Notes: generated by a model not told the origin, from the sequence alone. A stretch of DNA of 19,934 nucleotides from CADDYX01 sp045809945 (GCA_045809945.1 JBJMWW010000208.1:1-19934), one strand, 5' to 3'; positions 10,592 to 18,689 are shown, numbered from the stretch's first letter. Program-made: numbers and translations.

Positions 10592-11989
10592 TCAGCGCAG
10601 AGCGATCGCATGGCGCTTCATCTTGTTGTAGAGCGTGGGCCGCTGAATCCCGAGCAACTGCGCGGCTTTCTTTTTGTTGCCGTGACAACGAGCAAGCGCT
10701 TGCAGAATCGTGTTCCGCTCGATCTCGTCAAGATCGAGTGCGTCGTGGGCGCGGTGATTGTTTCGATCGACGTTTTGCAGCGCGACCGGCAGCTGCACTT
10801 CTGCCGGCAATTCTTTGACCGTGATGCTGCCATTGCGTGCTAGCACGACGGCATACTCGATCGTGTTCTCCAACTCGCGGACGTTACCGGGCCACGAATA
10901 ATCGAGCAGTTTCTCGAACGCCTCCGCAGTGATCTCCGGCTCCGGACGACCGAGATGTTGGGCAAAGCGCTTTAGAAACGCGGTGACAAGCGGCGGGATG
11001 TCTTCGCGGCGCTCGCGCAGCGGCGGGATTTCGATTTGGAACGTGTTGATGCGGTAATACAAATCCGAACGAAGCCGGTTCTCGGCCAACGCGGTGCCGA
11101 TCGCTCGGTTCGTTGCCGCGATCACGCGAAAGTCTGCTTTCAAGGTCTTGGTGCTGCCGAGCGGGCGGTATTCACGTTCCTGCAGCACGCGCAGAAATCG
11201 CGTCTGCAAATCGACCGGCATTTCCGAGATCTCATCGAGGAAAAGTGTGCCGCCGTTTGCCGCCGCAATCATCCCTTGGAAATCATTCGTCGCACCGGTG
11301 AACGCACCTTTCATATAACCAAACAGCTCCGATTCGATGAGCGCCTGCGGGAACGCGGCGCAATTCAATTTCACCATCGGCTTGTCCGCGCGGCGGCTGC
11401 GGCTCTGAATAACGTTCGCGATGACCTCCTTACCGACGCCGCTCTCGCCGGTGATAAGCACGTTCGCGTCAGAAGGCGCCATCGCTTCGATCAGCTCGTC
11501 GATATTGCGCATCGCCTTGCTCTTAATCACTGGCGCGAGACGCGTCTCGGCGATCTCGAGCCGCTTTTCGAGCTGTGCCGTTTTTTTCCGTAGCTGTTCC
11601 GTCTCGCGCAGAAGCGATTGCTTCTCGAGCGCTTTCTCGACCAGGCTCAGCAACTCTTCCGGCGCGTACGGTTTGCTGATGAAATGATAGGCGCCACGCT
11701 TGATTGATTCGATCGCGTTGTTCAGGGAATCATGTGCCGAGAGAATGATCACCTGGGTTTCCGGATGCTCGGTCTTGATCTCATCGAGCATTTGCAGCCC
11801 GTCGGCATCGGGCAGCTGGAGATCGAGTAGAACCAATGACGCCGAGCCTTCTTTCAGGGCTCGCTTCCCTTGCGCCGCGGTGCTTGCTGTCCGCACATCG
11901 AAACCGTGGCGCCCGAGCAACGCCTCGAGCGTCATCAGGATCGGACGTTCGTCGTCGATTACGAGGAGACGGCGATGCTCAGCGCTCAT
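10592..11989 (-). CDS. NtrC-family sigma-54-dependent response regulator
   Basis: A 465-residue transcription activator with the full three-domain layout. Receiver 7-120: acidic pocket Asp12/Asp13, phospho-acceptor Asp56 (LLDLQLP), Ser84 and Lys106. A coiled-coil linker follows (121-155). AAA+ ATPase about 160-400: Walker A GESGVGKE (181-188), sigma-54 contact loop GAFTGA (228-233), Walker B GGTLFLDEI (246-254), and a conserved FRVIAATN segment. Fis-type helix-turn-helix about 430-462 (GNKKKAAQLLGIQRPTLYNKM). GAFTGA shows it drives RNA polymerase with sigma-54. It has one of the few visible ribosome binding sites in the set, AGGAG at 12000-12004, 10 bases before the ATG. The upstream gene encodes its probable kinase partner, and glnD follows, which hints at a nitrogen-related regulon; this is inference. 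Confidence 0.95.
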   Translation of the reverse strand: MSAEHRRLLVIDDERPILMTLEALLGRHGFDVRTASTAAQGKRALKEGSASLVLLDLQLPDADGLQMLDEIKTEHPETQVIILSAHDSLNNAIESIKRGAYHFISKPYAPEELLSLVEKALEKQSLLRETEQLRKKTAQLEKRLEIAETRLAPVIKSKAMRNIDELIEAMAPSDANVLITGESGVGKEVIANVIQSRSRRADKPMVKLNCAAFPQALIESELFGYMKGAFTGATNDFQGMIAAANGGTLFLDEISEMPVDLQTRFLRVLQEREYRPLGSTKTLKADFRVIAATNRAIGTALAENRLRSDLYYRINTFQIEIPPLRERREDIPPLVTAFLKRFAQHLGRPEPEITAEAFEKLLDYSWPGNVRELENTIEYAVVLARNGSITVKELPAEVQLPVALQNVDRNNHRAHDALDLDEIERNTILQALARCHGNKKKAAQLLGIQRPTLYNKMKRHAIALR

Positions 11990-11999
11990 GCGGGGGGTG

Positions 12000-12004
12000 C
12001 TCCT
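12000..12004 (-). promoter_or_regulatory. Ribosome binding site of the NtrC-type regulator gene
   Basis: AGGAG on the minus strand, 10 bases upstream of the ATG at 11989. It supports that start. Most other starts in the window lack such a site. Confidence 0.6.
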
Positions 12005-12058
12005 GCCGTCATTCGGACGAGCAGAACCAGCATCGGACGTGCTGGCGCGGTGAACTAT

Positions 12059-12769
12059 TCAATCACCCTCGTTGCTCAACGGCAGCCGAACGGTCGAGAT
12101 GAGGCAACCGCCGCCTCGATCGTATTGGATGTCGAGCTCGCCGGAATGCGCAGCGATGATTCGCCGCGCACGATGAAGGCCGAGTCCGTAATGCCCATGT
12201 GAAAACGTCTGCAGCGGTTCGTAGCCCCACATCTCGGGATTACCGCTAAAATCGATCTTCGGCTCAGCAATCGTAATGGAGAATTCCTTCCCTTTAACGT
12301 CGGCCTCGACGATCATCTTACCGGTGCCGCAGCGATGACGCATTGCGTTATCGAACAGCTCGAGCATTCCCTGTTGCAACAACTGCGGATCGATTTCCAA
12401 AATCGCATCTTTCTCTGCTCCCACTTGCCAACCGACCGCATCGGAGGCATCAGGAAATTGCGTGCTGACCTTCTGACGCAGGTCCTCCATGAAATCACCT
12501 ACGGTGTATTCCATCGGATTCAGCCTGATGTCGCCGAGCGCAGAGGTGAGTCTTTGCAGCGAGGTCCCGAGTTCGGAAACCATCGCGCGCAGTCGCTTAA
12601 TCTCGTCCTTCATCTCGTCACCTTCGGAGATTTCGGAGATGTAAGCGGCCTGTAGCTCTGCGGCGTTGAGAGAATTTCGCAGGTCGTGGCTAAGCTGCCG
12701 GACAAAGTTGATCACCTTCGGCAGAGGCACTGCTGTTTCCGCATCCGGCGTTGCCGTGAGGTTACCCAT
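12059..12769 (-). CDS. Soluble sensor-less histidine kinase, probable partner of the sigma-54 regulator
   Basis: A short kinase of about 236 residues from the ATG at 12769; a TTG at 12805, 10 bases after the pgi stop, would add 12 residues. Neither start has a Shine-Dalgarno site. Phospho-acceptor His lies in QLSHDLRNSLNA: the HDxxN residues typical of HisKA kinases are kept, but the usual Pro is Ser. The HATPase part has N box LELFDNAMRH and G2 box GHYGLGL, with YEPLQTFS as the F-box region. The G1 box, normally DxGxG, reads EPKIDFSG, so the adenine-binding Asp is replaced by Glu and the glycines are missing. There is no transmembrane segment and no PAS, GAF or HAMP domain, so a signal must come from a protein partner or the kinase may act mainly as a phosphatase. 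It stands 69 bases before the regulator gene. Confidence 0.85.
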   Translation of the reverse strand: MGNLTATPDAETAVPLPKVINFVRQLSHDLRNSLNAAELQAAYISEISEGDEMKDEIKRLRAMVSELGTSLQRLTSALGDIRLNPMEYTVGDFMEDLRQKVSTQFPDASDAVGWQVGAEKDAILEIDPQLLQQGMLELFDNAMRHRCGTGKMIVEADVKGKEFSITIAEPKIDFSGNPEMWGYEPLQTFSHGHYGLGLHRARRIIAAHSGELDIQYDRGGGCLISTVRLPLSNEGD

Positions 12770-12815
12770 GGTTAGAGACGATGTTCGTGCTTCGCCTCCG
12801 CGCAACTCGAATCAA

Positions 12816-14390
12816 TCAGACACCGCGCGCGAATTTCGCCGCCGACGGCGCGGACCCCTCATCCATCTGCATTGCGGGATCGTTGGCCGCGGCGTGCCGC
12901 AGAATGTGAAATACGTCCTCCGGGTCGGCGCCGATCTCGCGCGCAATCTCCTCTGCCGTCTTGCCGCTGCTGGTCAATTTTTCTTCCACGCGCTTTTGCA
13001 TTTCGAGGATTCGCGTCGCCGCTTTCTTGCCTGCTTCTACCCCTGGCTGGTGATACGCGTTGACGTTCACAAGCGAGCCATAAAAGCCGACCGCGCGCTC
13101 GTAGAGCGCGATGAGTGCGCCGACCGTAAACGCATTCACTGATGAAATGCTGATCGTGATCGATTCGCGTCCGCTTTCGTACAAGGCGGAACGCGTCCCG
13201 CGCAAAAATCCTTCGAGGTAATCACCACTCGTCACGCCGGGCTCGACCTCGAACGGTTTGCCGTCGCGGTCCTTTCGCACCTCGATAAACGTGACGAAGA
13301 AGTTCAACACGCCATCGCGCAACTGCTGGACGTAGGCATGTTGGTCGGTCGAACCTTTGTTGCCGTAAACCGCGATGCCTTGATGAACTACCTTGCCATC
13401 GAGGTCCTTCTCTTTGCCTAACGACTCCATCACCAGCTGCTGAAGATAACGGCTAAAGAGCATGAGCCGATCTTTGTAGGGCAGAATCACCATGTCTTTT
13501 TCGCCGCGGCCGTTCCCGGCATGAAACCACATGAGCGCGAGAAGCATCGCGGCGTTTTTGTCGCGCTCAGCGACACGCGTCTTCTCATCCATCGCCGCCG
13601 CGCCGGCCAGAAATTGATCGATGTCGAATCCCTTTAACGTCATCGGCACCAGACCAACGGCGCTCATCACCGATGTGCGGCCGCCGACCCAGTCCCACAT
13701 CGGAAAACGTGTCAGCCAGCCGTTTTTTTCGGCATGTTTGTCGAGCTCACTTCCATTTCCCGTCACCGCTACGGCGTGCTTAGGGAAATCCAGCCCGGCC
13801 GCGCGAAAGCGTGCTTCTGCTTCGAGCATCCCGTTGCGCGTCTCCTTCGTTCCACCCGACTTCGAAATCGTGACTACCAATGTGCGCGCCAGGTCTTTGC
13901 CGAGTTGAGCAAAAACACGATCGAAGCCGTCAGGATCGACGTTGTCGAAAAAATGAATGCGCATCGGATCGGTCGCATTTCCGAGAGCGTCGGCGACAAA
14001 CTGCGGCCCGAGCGCCGATCCGCCGATGCCGATCAGCAGCACGTGCTCGAACGGCCGCCCATCCTTGGTTGCGATTCGACCGACGTGCACATCGTCCGCG
14101 AAACGTTTGATCCGACCGTTCGTTTCCGTGATCTCGCGTCGCAACTCGTCACTTGGAGCGAGCTGCGCATTGCGCAACCAGTAATGACCGACCATTCGCT
14201 GCTCGTCTGGATTCGCGATCGCTCCAGACTCAAGATCGCGCATCGCAGCGAACGCCTTTTCCACGCGGGGCTGCAGCCGCTCGAAAAAGTCATCAGCAAA
14301 CCGCATTCGACTGATGTCGAGCGAGAAGCCGAGATCGGCGTAGTCGAGGAAGTACTTTTGAAATCGCTGCCAGAGAGAATCGTCAGCCAT
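12816..14390 (-). CDS. pgi: Glucose-6-phosphate isomerase
   Basis: Interconverts glucose 6-phosphate and fructose 6-phosphate in glycolysis and gluconeogenesis; cytoplasmic. From the ATG at 14390 it is 524 residues, close to the family. SIS-type sugar phosphate motifs: GIGGSALGP (121-129) and SKSGGTKET (176-184). Family signature 1 is DWVGGRTSVMSA (233-244); signature 2 is NAYHQPGVEAGKK near the C-terminus with the catalytic Lys. VMESLGK carries the likely catalytic Glu and STDQHAY the His. The frame stays open up to 14594, but the added 68 residues (Arg/Ser rich) have no family resemblance and would overlap the start of the divergent secreted-protein gene, so I reject that longer form. It is the first gene of the minus-strand set; the kinase gene follows within 11-46 bases depending on its start. 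Confidence 0.95.
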   Translation of the reverse strand: MADDSLWQRFQKYFLDYADLGFSLDISRMRFADDFFERLQPRVEKAFAAMRDLESGAIANPDEQRMVGHYWLRNAQLAPSDELRREITETNGRIKRFADDVHVGRIATKDGRPFEHVLLIGIGGSALGPQFVADALGNATDPMRIHFFDNVDPDGFDRVFAQLGKDLARTLVVTISKSGGTKETRNGMLEAEARFRAAGLDFPKHAVAVTGNGSELDKHAEKNGWLTRFPMWDWVGGRTSVMSAVGLVPMTLKGFDIDQFLAGAAAMDEKTRVAERDKNAAMLLALMWFHAGNGRGEKDMVILPYKDRLMLFSRYLQQLVMESLGKEKDLDGKVVHQGIAVYGNKGSTDQHAYVQQLRDGVLNFFVTFIEVRKDRDGKPFEVEPGVTSGDYLEGFLRGTRSALYESGRESITISISSVNAFTVGALIALYERAVGFYGSLVNVNAYHQPGVEAGKKAATRILEMQKRVEEKLTSSGKTAEEIAREIGADPEDVFHILRHAAANDPAMQMDEGSAPSAAKFARGV

Positions 14391-14514
14391 TCGACCAGCG
14401 TAACGAGGCAGGTGGCTGAACGGCAAGCGTGCGCCGCACTTCGTACCGGCGTCGGCTCCCTCGCGAAAAGATGTAACCCGTCTTCGCATTTGCCTGTCTT
14501 GAGCGAAAGTAGTA

Positions 14515-17307
14515 ATGCGTGCGCTTCCTCCTATGCCTAAATCTTTAGTTCGACTCTTTCTGGTGGCGGCGTCGCTGCTGCCGTCGCTTTGCACAGTTCA
14601 CGCCAACACGATTTATGCGCCGTACTCCTTCCGCACACTGGCAGGGCTCGCTCCCGGCAACATCGATGGCAATGCCGCAAATGCGCGCTTCACGATGATC
14701 TCCGGAATGACGAGCGACAGCGCGGGCAACATTTATCTCGTCGACCAGGTCGCGAACACGGTGCGCAAGATTGCACCGTCGGGCGTCGTGACTACGGTCG
14801 CCGGGTTCGCTGGCTACAGTGGCAGTTCGGACGGGTTTGGAAGTGCGGCGCGCTTTAAGAACCCGCGCGACATTGCGATTGATCCATCGGGCAATCTGTA
14901 TGTAGCCGACACGGGTAACTCGACGATTCGCAAAATCACTCCGGATGGAAACGTTTCGACGATCGCCGGGTTCGCAGATCACCCCGGTTACCAGGACGGC
15001 ACCGGTATCATTGCGCGCTTTCAGATTCCGTCCGGTATCGTGTGGGTCGGCGGCACTTTGTTTATCAGCGACACGAGCAATTCCCTTGTGCGAGCGATGG
15101 ACGCCAACGGCGCGGTGACCACGTTTGCCGGCAAGCAGGACACGCCGGGAACCGCGGATGGCGCGGGTGGCAATGCGCGGTTGTATGCGCCGGGGAGTAT
15201 ACGAGCGGATGCTTCGGGCAATCTCTTCGTCGCTGAGCCGATTGTCCATACGGTGCGCGAGATTACGCCCGCGGGTGTCGTCACGACGATCGCCGGCAAG
15301 CCGCAGACCGCGGGTAACACCGACGGCGTCGGAAGCGGTGCCTTATTTAATCAACCGACTTACCTTGCCGTCGATGCGGCGGGGAACGTCTACGTCAGCG
15401 ACATAAACAACGGGTCAATCCGCAAGATTGCGCCGGAACACACCGTCTCGACGTTCATTCCGCCCGGGCCGTTTGCTGCCGTGCGAGGCATCACCCTCGC
15501 AAACGGGCAGCTCTATATCGGCGATCCGGTAAACGGCGCGATTTTCGTCGCAGATCCGAGCGGGAACGTGAGTGTCTTCGCCGGCACGCCGAGCGCAGGA
15601 GAAGTGGATGGCGCGGGAGCGCAGGCGCGATTCTGGCAGCCGGCTGCCGTCGGCTGCGATTCGAACAACAACGTCTACATCGCCGATGCGAAGGGCGGCG
15701 CGATTCGCAAGGTGACGCCGGCCGGTCAGGTCACCACGATTGCAGCGGGCAGCGGTCAGTTCAGCAACCCGCAGGGCATCGCCGTCGATGCGACCGGCAA
15801 TGTCTATGTCGCTAACAGCAACGCGTCGACCATCAATAAGATCACGCCTGATGGCACGGTCACGATATTCGCCGGCTCGGTGGCGGGCTCAGCGGACGGA
15901 AACGGCACCGCCGCGCAATTCAGAGGCCCCACTGGCCTGGCAATCGATGGCGCGGGCAACCTCTACGTCGCAGACACTGGCAACTACACGATTCGAAAAA
16001 TCACGCCAGCTGGCGCGGTCAGCAAGTTCGCCGGAGCAGCCGGCGTGGCCGGTGCGGTCGACGGTAGTAACGCAGAATTCGCTGCTCCGCAGGGTGTCGC
16101 TGTCGATTCGTCCGGCAACGTGTTTGTCGCCGATACCTATAACCACCTAATCCGCAAAATCACGCCGGGCGGAACCACCAGCACGATTGCCGGTAAGGCT
16201 GGCGCGATTGGCGGCGACGACAAGGTCGGCACGAACGCTACATTCACCCTTCCGTTCGGAATCGCAGTCGACAGCTCGGGCAACGTTTTCGTTTCGGAAC
16301 AATACACTGAAACGATCCGTCGCATCGCGCCGGATGGAACAGTGCGCACGATCGCCGGCGGAAGCGGCGTGCCTGGCAGTTCTGACGGAGCCGGCGCCAG
16401 TGCGCTTTTTTACGGGCCGACGGGTCTCGCGACCGACTCCAGCGGGCGCCTCTATGTCGCCGACGGCAACAACAACGTCGTCCGTGTGAGCAGCGCGGGA
16501 CCCGTATCGCAGGTGCTCAACATTTCTACGCGCGGGCTGGTCGGAACGAACAACGACGTGCTCATCGGTGGCGTGATTTCCGTCGGCTCGTCGAGCAAGA
16601 GCGTGCTCTTGCGTGCGATCGGACCGTCGCTGGCGAGCGCAGGCGTGCAGGGCGCGCTCGGTGATCCGGTTCTCGAGCTGCACGATTCCAGCGGCGCGCT
16701 CGTCGCGAGCAATGACAACTGGAAAAGCGACGCCGCGAGTGGCCAATCACAGGAAAACGCAATCCGCGCGACCGGCGTTCCACCGCTGAACGACGCAGAG
16801 TCGGCGTTGCTCGCGACACTCGCTCCCAGCCAGAACTACACCGTTGTCGTCCGTGGCAACAACAACGGAACTGGCGTCGCGCTGGTCGAAGTTTACGATC
16901 TTGATTCGCCGTCGGGCACATCGCGCCTGGCGAACATCAGCACGCGTGGCGTCGTTCAGGCCACTCCAAATCAGCTTATCGGCGGTGTCATTGTTGGCGG
17001 CCAGCCCGGCACGTCGAACGTTCTCGTTCGCGCGATCGGGCCGTCACTCGTTGCTGCGGGAGTGGCCAACGCGCTGCCCGATCCAACGCTGGAATTGCAC
17101 GATGCCAATGGCACTCTCGTCGGCTACGACGATAACTGGCGGGACAGCAACGCCGCTGCCATCCAGCAAACAGGTATCGCGCCGTCCGACGATCGCGAAT
17201 CCGTAATTCTTGCCTTGCTCACGCCCGGCAACTACACAGCGGTTGTGAGTGGCAAGGGAAGCGAAACCGGCGTTGCACTCGTCGAAGCCTACAACGTCCC
17301 GAACTAG
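14515..17307 (+). CDS. Secreted NHL-repeat protein with tandem C-terminal beta-domains
   Basis: A 930-residue exported protein. Residues 7-31 form a signal peptide: Lys/Arg, the hydrophobic run LFLVAASLLPSLC, and a likely cut after VHA. Residues about 55-668 hold 12 NHL repeats (pattern P-x-G-I-A-V-D-x-x-G-N-x-Y-V-A-D-x-x-x-x-x-I-R-K-I-T-P-x-G broken into GIAVD, GNLYVAD and IRKITPDG blocks), enough for two six-bladed propellers. The third and sixth units are the most degenerate. Two copies of a further domain follow, starting with NISTRG at residues 669 and 807, each with IGPSL, LELHD, DNW and VALVE motifs; this pair is typical of Verrucomicrobiota exported proteins as I recall them. NHL propellers usually bind proteins or glycans; the partner here is unknown. 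ATG at 14515 or 14533 could start it; both give a usable signal peptide and neither has a strong ribosome site. Confidence 0.88.
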   Translation: MRALPPMPKSLVRLFLVAASLLPSLCTVHANTIYAPYSFRTLAGLAPGNIDGNAANARFTMISGMTSDSAGNIYLVDQVANTVRKIAPSGVVTTVAGFAGYSGSSDGFGSAARFKNPRDIAIDPSGNLYVADTGNSTIRKITPDGNVSTIAGFADHPGYQDGTGIIARFQIPSGIVWVGGTLFISDTSNSLVRAMDANGAVTTFAGKQDTPGTADGAGGNARLYAPGSIRADASGNLFVAEPIVHTVREITPAGVVTTIAGKPQTAGNTDGVGSGALFNQPTYLAVDAAGNVYVSDINNGSIRKIAPEHTVSTFIPPGPFAAVRGITLANGQLYIGDPVNGAIFVADPSGNVSVFAGTPSAGEVDGAGAQARFWQPAAVGCDSNNNVYIADAKGGAIRKVTPAGQVTTIAAGSGQFSNPQGIAVDATGNVYVANSNASTINKITPDGTVTIFAGSVAGSADGNGTAAQFRGPTGLAIDGAGNLYVADTGNYTIRKITPAGAVSKFAGAAGVAGAVDGSNAEFAAPQGVAVDSSGNVFVADTYNHLIRKITPGGTTSTIAGKAGAIGGDDKVGTNATFTLPFGIAVDSSGNVFVSEQYTETIRRIAPDGTVRTIAGGSGVPGSSDGAGASALFYGPTGLATDSSGRLYVADGNNNVVRVSSAGPVSQVLNISTRGLVGTNNDVLIGGVISVGSSSKSVLLRAIGPSLASAGVQGALGDPVLELHDSSGALVASNDNWKSDAASGQSQENAIRATGVPPLNDAESALLATLAPSQNYTVVVRGNNNGTGVALVEVYDLDSPSGTSRLANISTRGVVQATPNQLIGGVIVGGQPGTSNVLVRAIGPSLVAAGVANALPDPTLELHDANGTLVGYDDNWRDSNAAAIQQTGIAPSDDRESVILALLTPGNYTAVVSGKGSETGVALVEAYNVPN
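14680..16510 (+). repeat. Twelve NHL repeats within the secreted protein gene
   Basis: Degenerate coding repeats of roughly 135-170 bases, recognised by recurring GN(L/V)YVAD, (I/V)RKI(T/A)P and TT(I/F)AG blocks. Units 9-11 (around 15930-16370) are the most alike, which suggests the newest duplications lie there. DNA identity between units is patchy, so this is an old array and not a recent tandem expansion. Confidence 0.8.
16519..17304 (+). repeat. Two tandem copies of a C-terminal beta-domain
   Basis: The NISTRG motif codons begin at 16519 and 16933, 414 bases (138 residues) apart. Both copies go on to an (I/L)IGGV block, a strand with VLLRAIGPSL or VLVRAIGPSL, DP(V/T)LELHD, DNW, an acidic (D)xxES block and GVALVE. 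The second copy lacks about 14 residues of linker. These may serve as sorting or attachment modules at the cell surface, judged by their C-terminal place in an exported protein; this is inference. Confidence 0.8.
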
Positions 17308-17340
17308 GCGCTCAGGCGCGAGCCTCCGGCGGTTCGAAGC

Positions 17341-18654
17341 TCACATGTGCTCGATAATATTATCGCCGAACTGTGAGCACTTGATCTCGGTCGCGCCTTC
17401 CATCAGCCGCGCGAAATCATAGGTCACACGCTTGCTCGTGATCGCGCCGTTAAGGCCTTTGATGATGAGATCAGCCGCTTCGGTCCAGCCCATGTAACGC
17501 AGCATCATCTCGCCTGACAAAACAACGCTCCCCGGATTCACTTTGTCCTGATTCGCGTATTTCGGCGCGGTGCCATGTGTCGCTTCGAAGACGGCGTGAC
17601 CGGTGATGTAGTTGATGTTTCCGCCCGGCGCGATGCCGATACCTCCGACCTGCGCCGCGAGTGCGTCGCTCAGGTAATCGCCATTGAGATTGAGCGTCGC
17701 GATCACATCGAAGTCCTCCGGTCGCGTCAGCACCTGCTGCAGCGTGATATCGGCAATGGCATCTTTGATCACGATGCCTGCACCCGGTTTGCCTTCCGGA
17801 ATCCGGCACCACGGGCCGCCGTCGAACTCCTCCGCACCGAAAAATTCCTTCGCCACCTCATAGCCCCAGTCGCGAAACGCGCCCTCGGTGAACTTCATGA
17901 TGTTCCCTTTGTGCACGAGCGTCACCGACTTGCGCTTGTTGATGATCGCGTAGCTGATCGCGCTGTGGATCAGCCGGACGCTGCCACTGTAACTGACCGG
18001 CTTGATGCCGATCCCGACGCGCACGTCGCTCGGGAAATCCTTGGCCCCTACCTGTTCCCAGAACTCGCGCGCCTTCTCCTCCGTCCCGAAGCGCACCTTC
18101 TCGAACAGGCGCGGAAATTCCCGCTGCAAAAAGTCGATGACCTTTTTCGATTCGTCCGTACCCGCGGCCCATTCAATCCCTGCGTAGATGTCTTCAGTGT
18201 TCTCGCGGAAGATCACCATGTTCGTCTTCTCCGGATGCTTCACAGGCGAGGGGACACCCTCAAACCACTGCACCGGCCGCACACAAACGTAGAGATCGAG
18301 CAATTGCCGCAGCGCCACGTTGAGCGATCGAATCCCGCCACCAACCGGCGTTGTCAGCGGCCCTTTGATTCCGACTAGGTACTCGCGAAACGCATCGACC
18401 GTGTCGTCCGGCAGCCAATTGTCGAACTTATCCTTCGCTGCTTGGCCCGCGAACACCTCGAACCACGCGATCTTCTTTTTGCCGCCGTAGGCTTTCTCCA
18501 CTGCCGCGTCCAGCACCCGCTCACTCGCCGCCCAGATATCAGGTCCCGTTCCGTCGCCGCGGATGAACGGAATGACCGGCCGATCCGGCACGCTCAACGT
18601 CTGACCACGCGTGATCTTCTCGCCCGCCGGCGGAGTGATGTCTTTGTACGGCAT
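17341..18654 (-). CDS. icd: NADP-dependent isocitrate dehydrogenase
   Basis: TCA cycle enzyme that oxidises isocitrate to 2-oxoglutarate, the carbon skeleton for ammonium assimilation. From the ATG at 18654 it is 437 residues (416 in E. coli). Very close to the E. coli type: substrate loop GGGIRSLNVALRQ with Ser110 (matches the regulatory Ser113 of E. coli), IFRENTEDIYAGIEW, LVHKGNIMKFTEGAF, NLNGDYLSDALAAQVGG, EATHGTAPKYA. Lys-Tyr in that last motif, and Tyr and Arg in VTYDFARLM, are the residues that select NADP. About 20 extra residues lie between VIDFLQREF and GIGIKP (around 178-215). The longer frame to 18705 would place a palindromic repeat inside the coding region and adds no family sequence, so I chose 18654. 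No aceK gene is in the window. Confidence 0.95.
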   Translation of the reverse strand: MPYKDITPPAGEKITRGQTLSVPDRPVIPFIRGDGTGPDIWAASERVLDAAVEKAYGGKKKIAWFEVFAGQAAKDKFDNWLPDDTVDAFREYLVGIKGPLTTPVGGGIRSLNVALRQLLDLYVCVRPVQWFEGVPSPVKHPEKTNMVIFRENTEDIYAGIEWAAGTDESKKVIDFLQREFPRLFEKVRFGTEEKAREFWEQVGAKDFPSDVRVGIGIKPVSYSGSVRLIHSAISYAIINKRKSVTLVHKGNIMKFTEGAFRDWGYEVAKEFFGAEEFDGGPWCRIPEGKPGAGIVIKDAIADITLQQVLTRPEDFDVIATLNLNGDYLSDALAAQVGGIGIAPGGNINYITGHAVFEATHGTAPKYANQDKVNPGSVVLSGEMMLRYMGWTEAADLIIKGLNGAITSKRVTYDFARLMEGATEIKCSQFGDNIIEHM

Positions 18655-18665
18655 AGGGGCGGAAC

Positions 18666-18689
18666 TGTAGCGGCGGCTGTTCGAGCCGC
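18666..18689 (+). repeat. REP-like palindromic element, copy 2
   Basis: TGTAG, then C, then GGCGGCT, loop GTTCG, then AGCCGC; the 6-bp stem is GCGGCT (18673-18678) with AGCCGC (18684-18689). It stands 11 bases upstream of the icd start, in the 96-base gap between icd and the surface protein gene. It is the same design as the element at 7029-7053, in the opposite orientation on the window. A stem-loop here could also form in the icd leader RNA. Confidence 0.55.

Noticed and set aside
14391..14514. Promoters in the divergent pgi/NHL spacer
   Set aside because: Promoters are expected here, but I could not find a -35/-10 pair or a sigma-54 type GG-N10-GC box good enough to report.
13734..14540. 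268-residue open frame on the plus strand opposite pgi
   Set aside because: It is fully antisense to a gene with intact family motifs, has no recognisable domain, and is an expected shadow in GC-rich DNA.
14391..14594. 68-residue N-terminal extension of pgi
   Set aside because: No resemblance to the family, and it would overlap the start and signal peptide of the divergent secreted-protein gene. The ATG at 14390 gives the normal N-terminus.
14545..15249. 234-residue open frame on the minus strand opposite the NHL-repeat gene
   Set aside because: Antisense to a clear signal peptide and NHL repeats; its own apparent repeats only mirror those of the real gene.
17308..17340. Terminator between the convergent NHL-protein and icd genes
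   Set aside because: Only a 4-bp stem (AGGC, GCGA loop, GCCT at 17314-17325) is present and there is no T run on either strand.
17575..18378. 267-residue open frame on the plus strand opposite icd
   Set aside because: Antisense to the strongly conserved icd gene; Arg/Asp-rich composition typical of a shadow frame.
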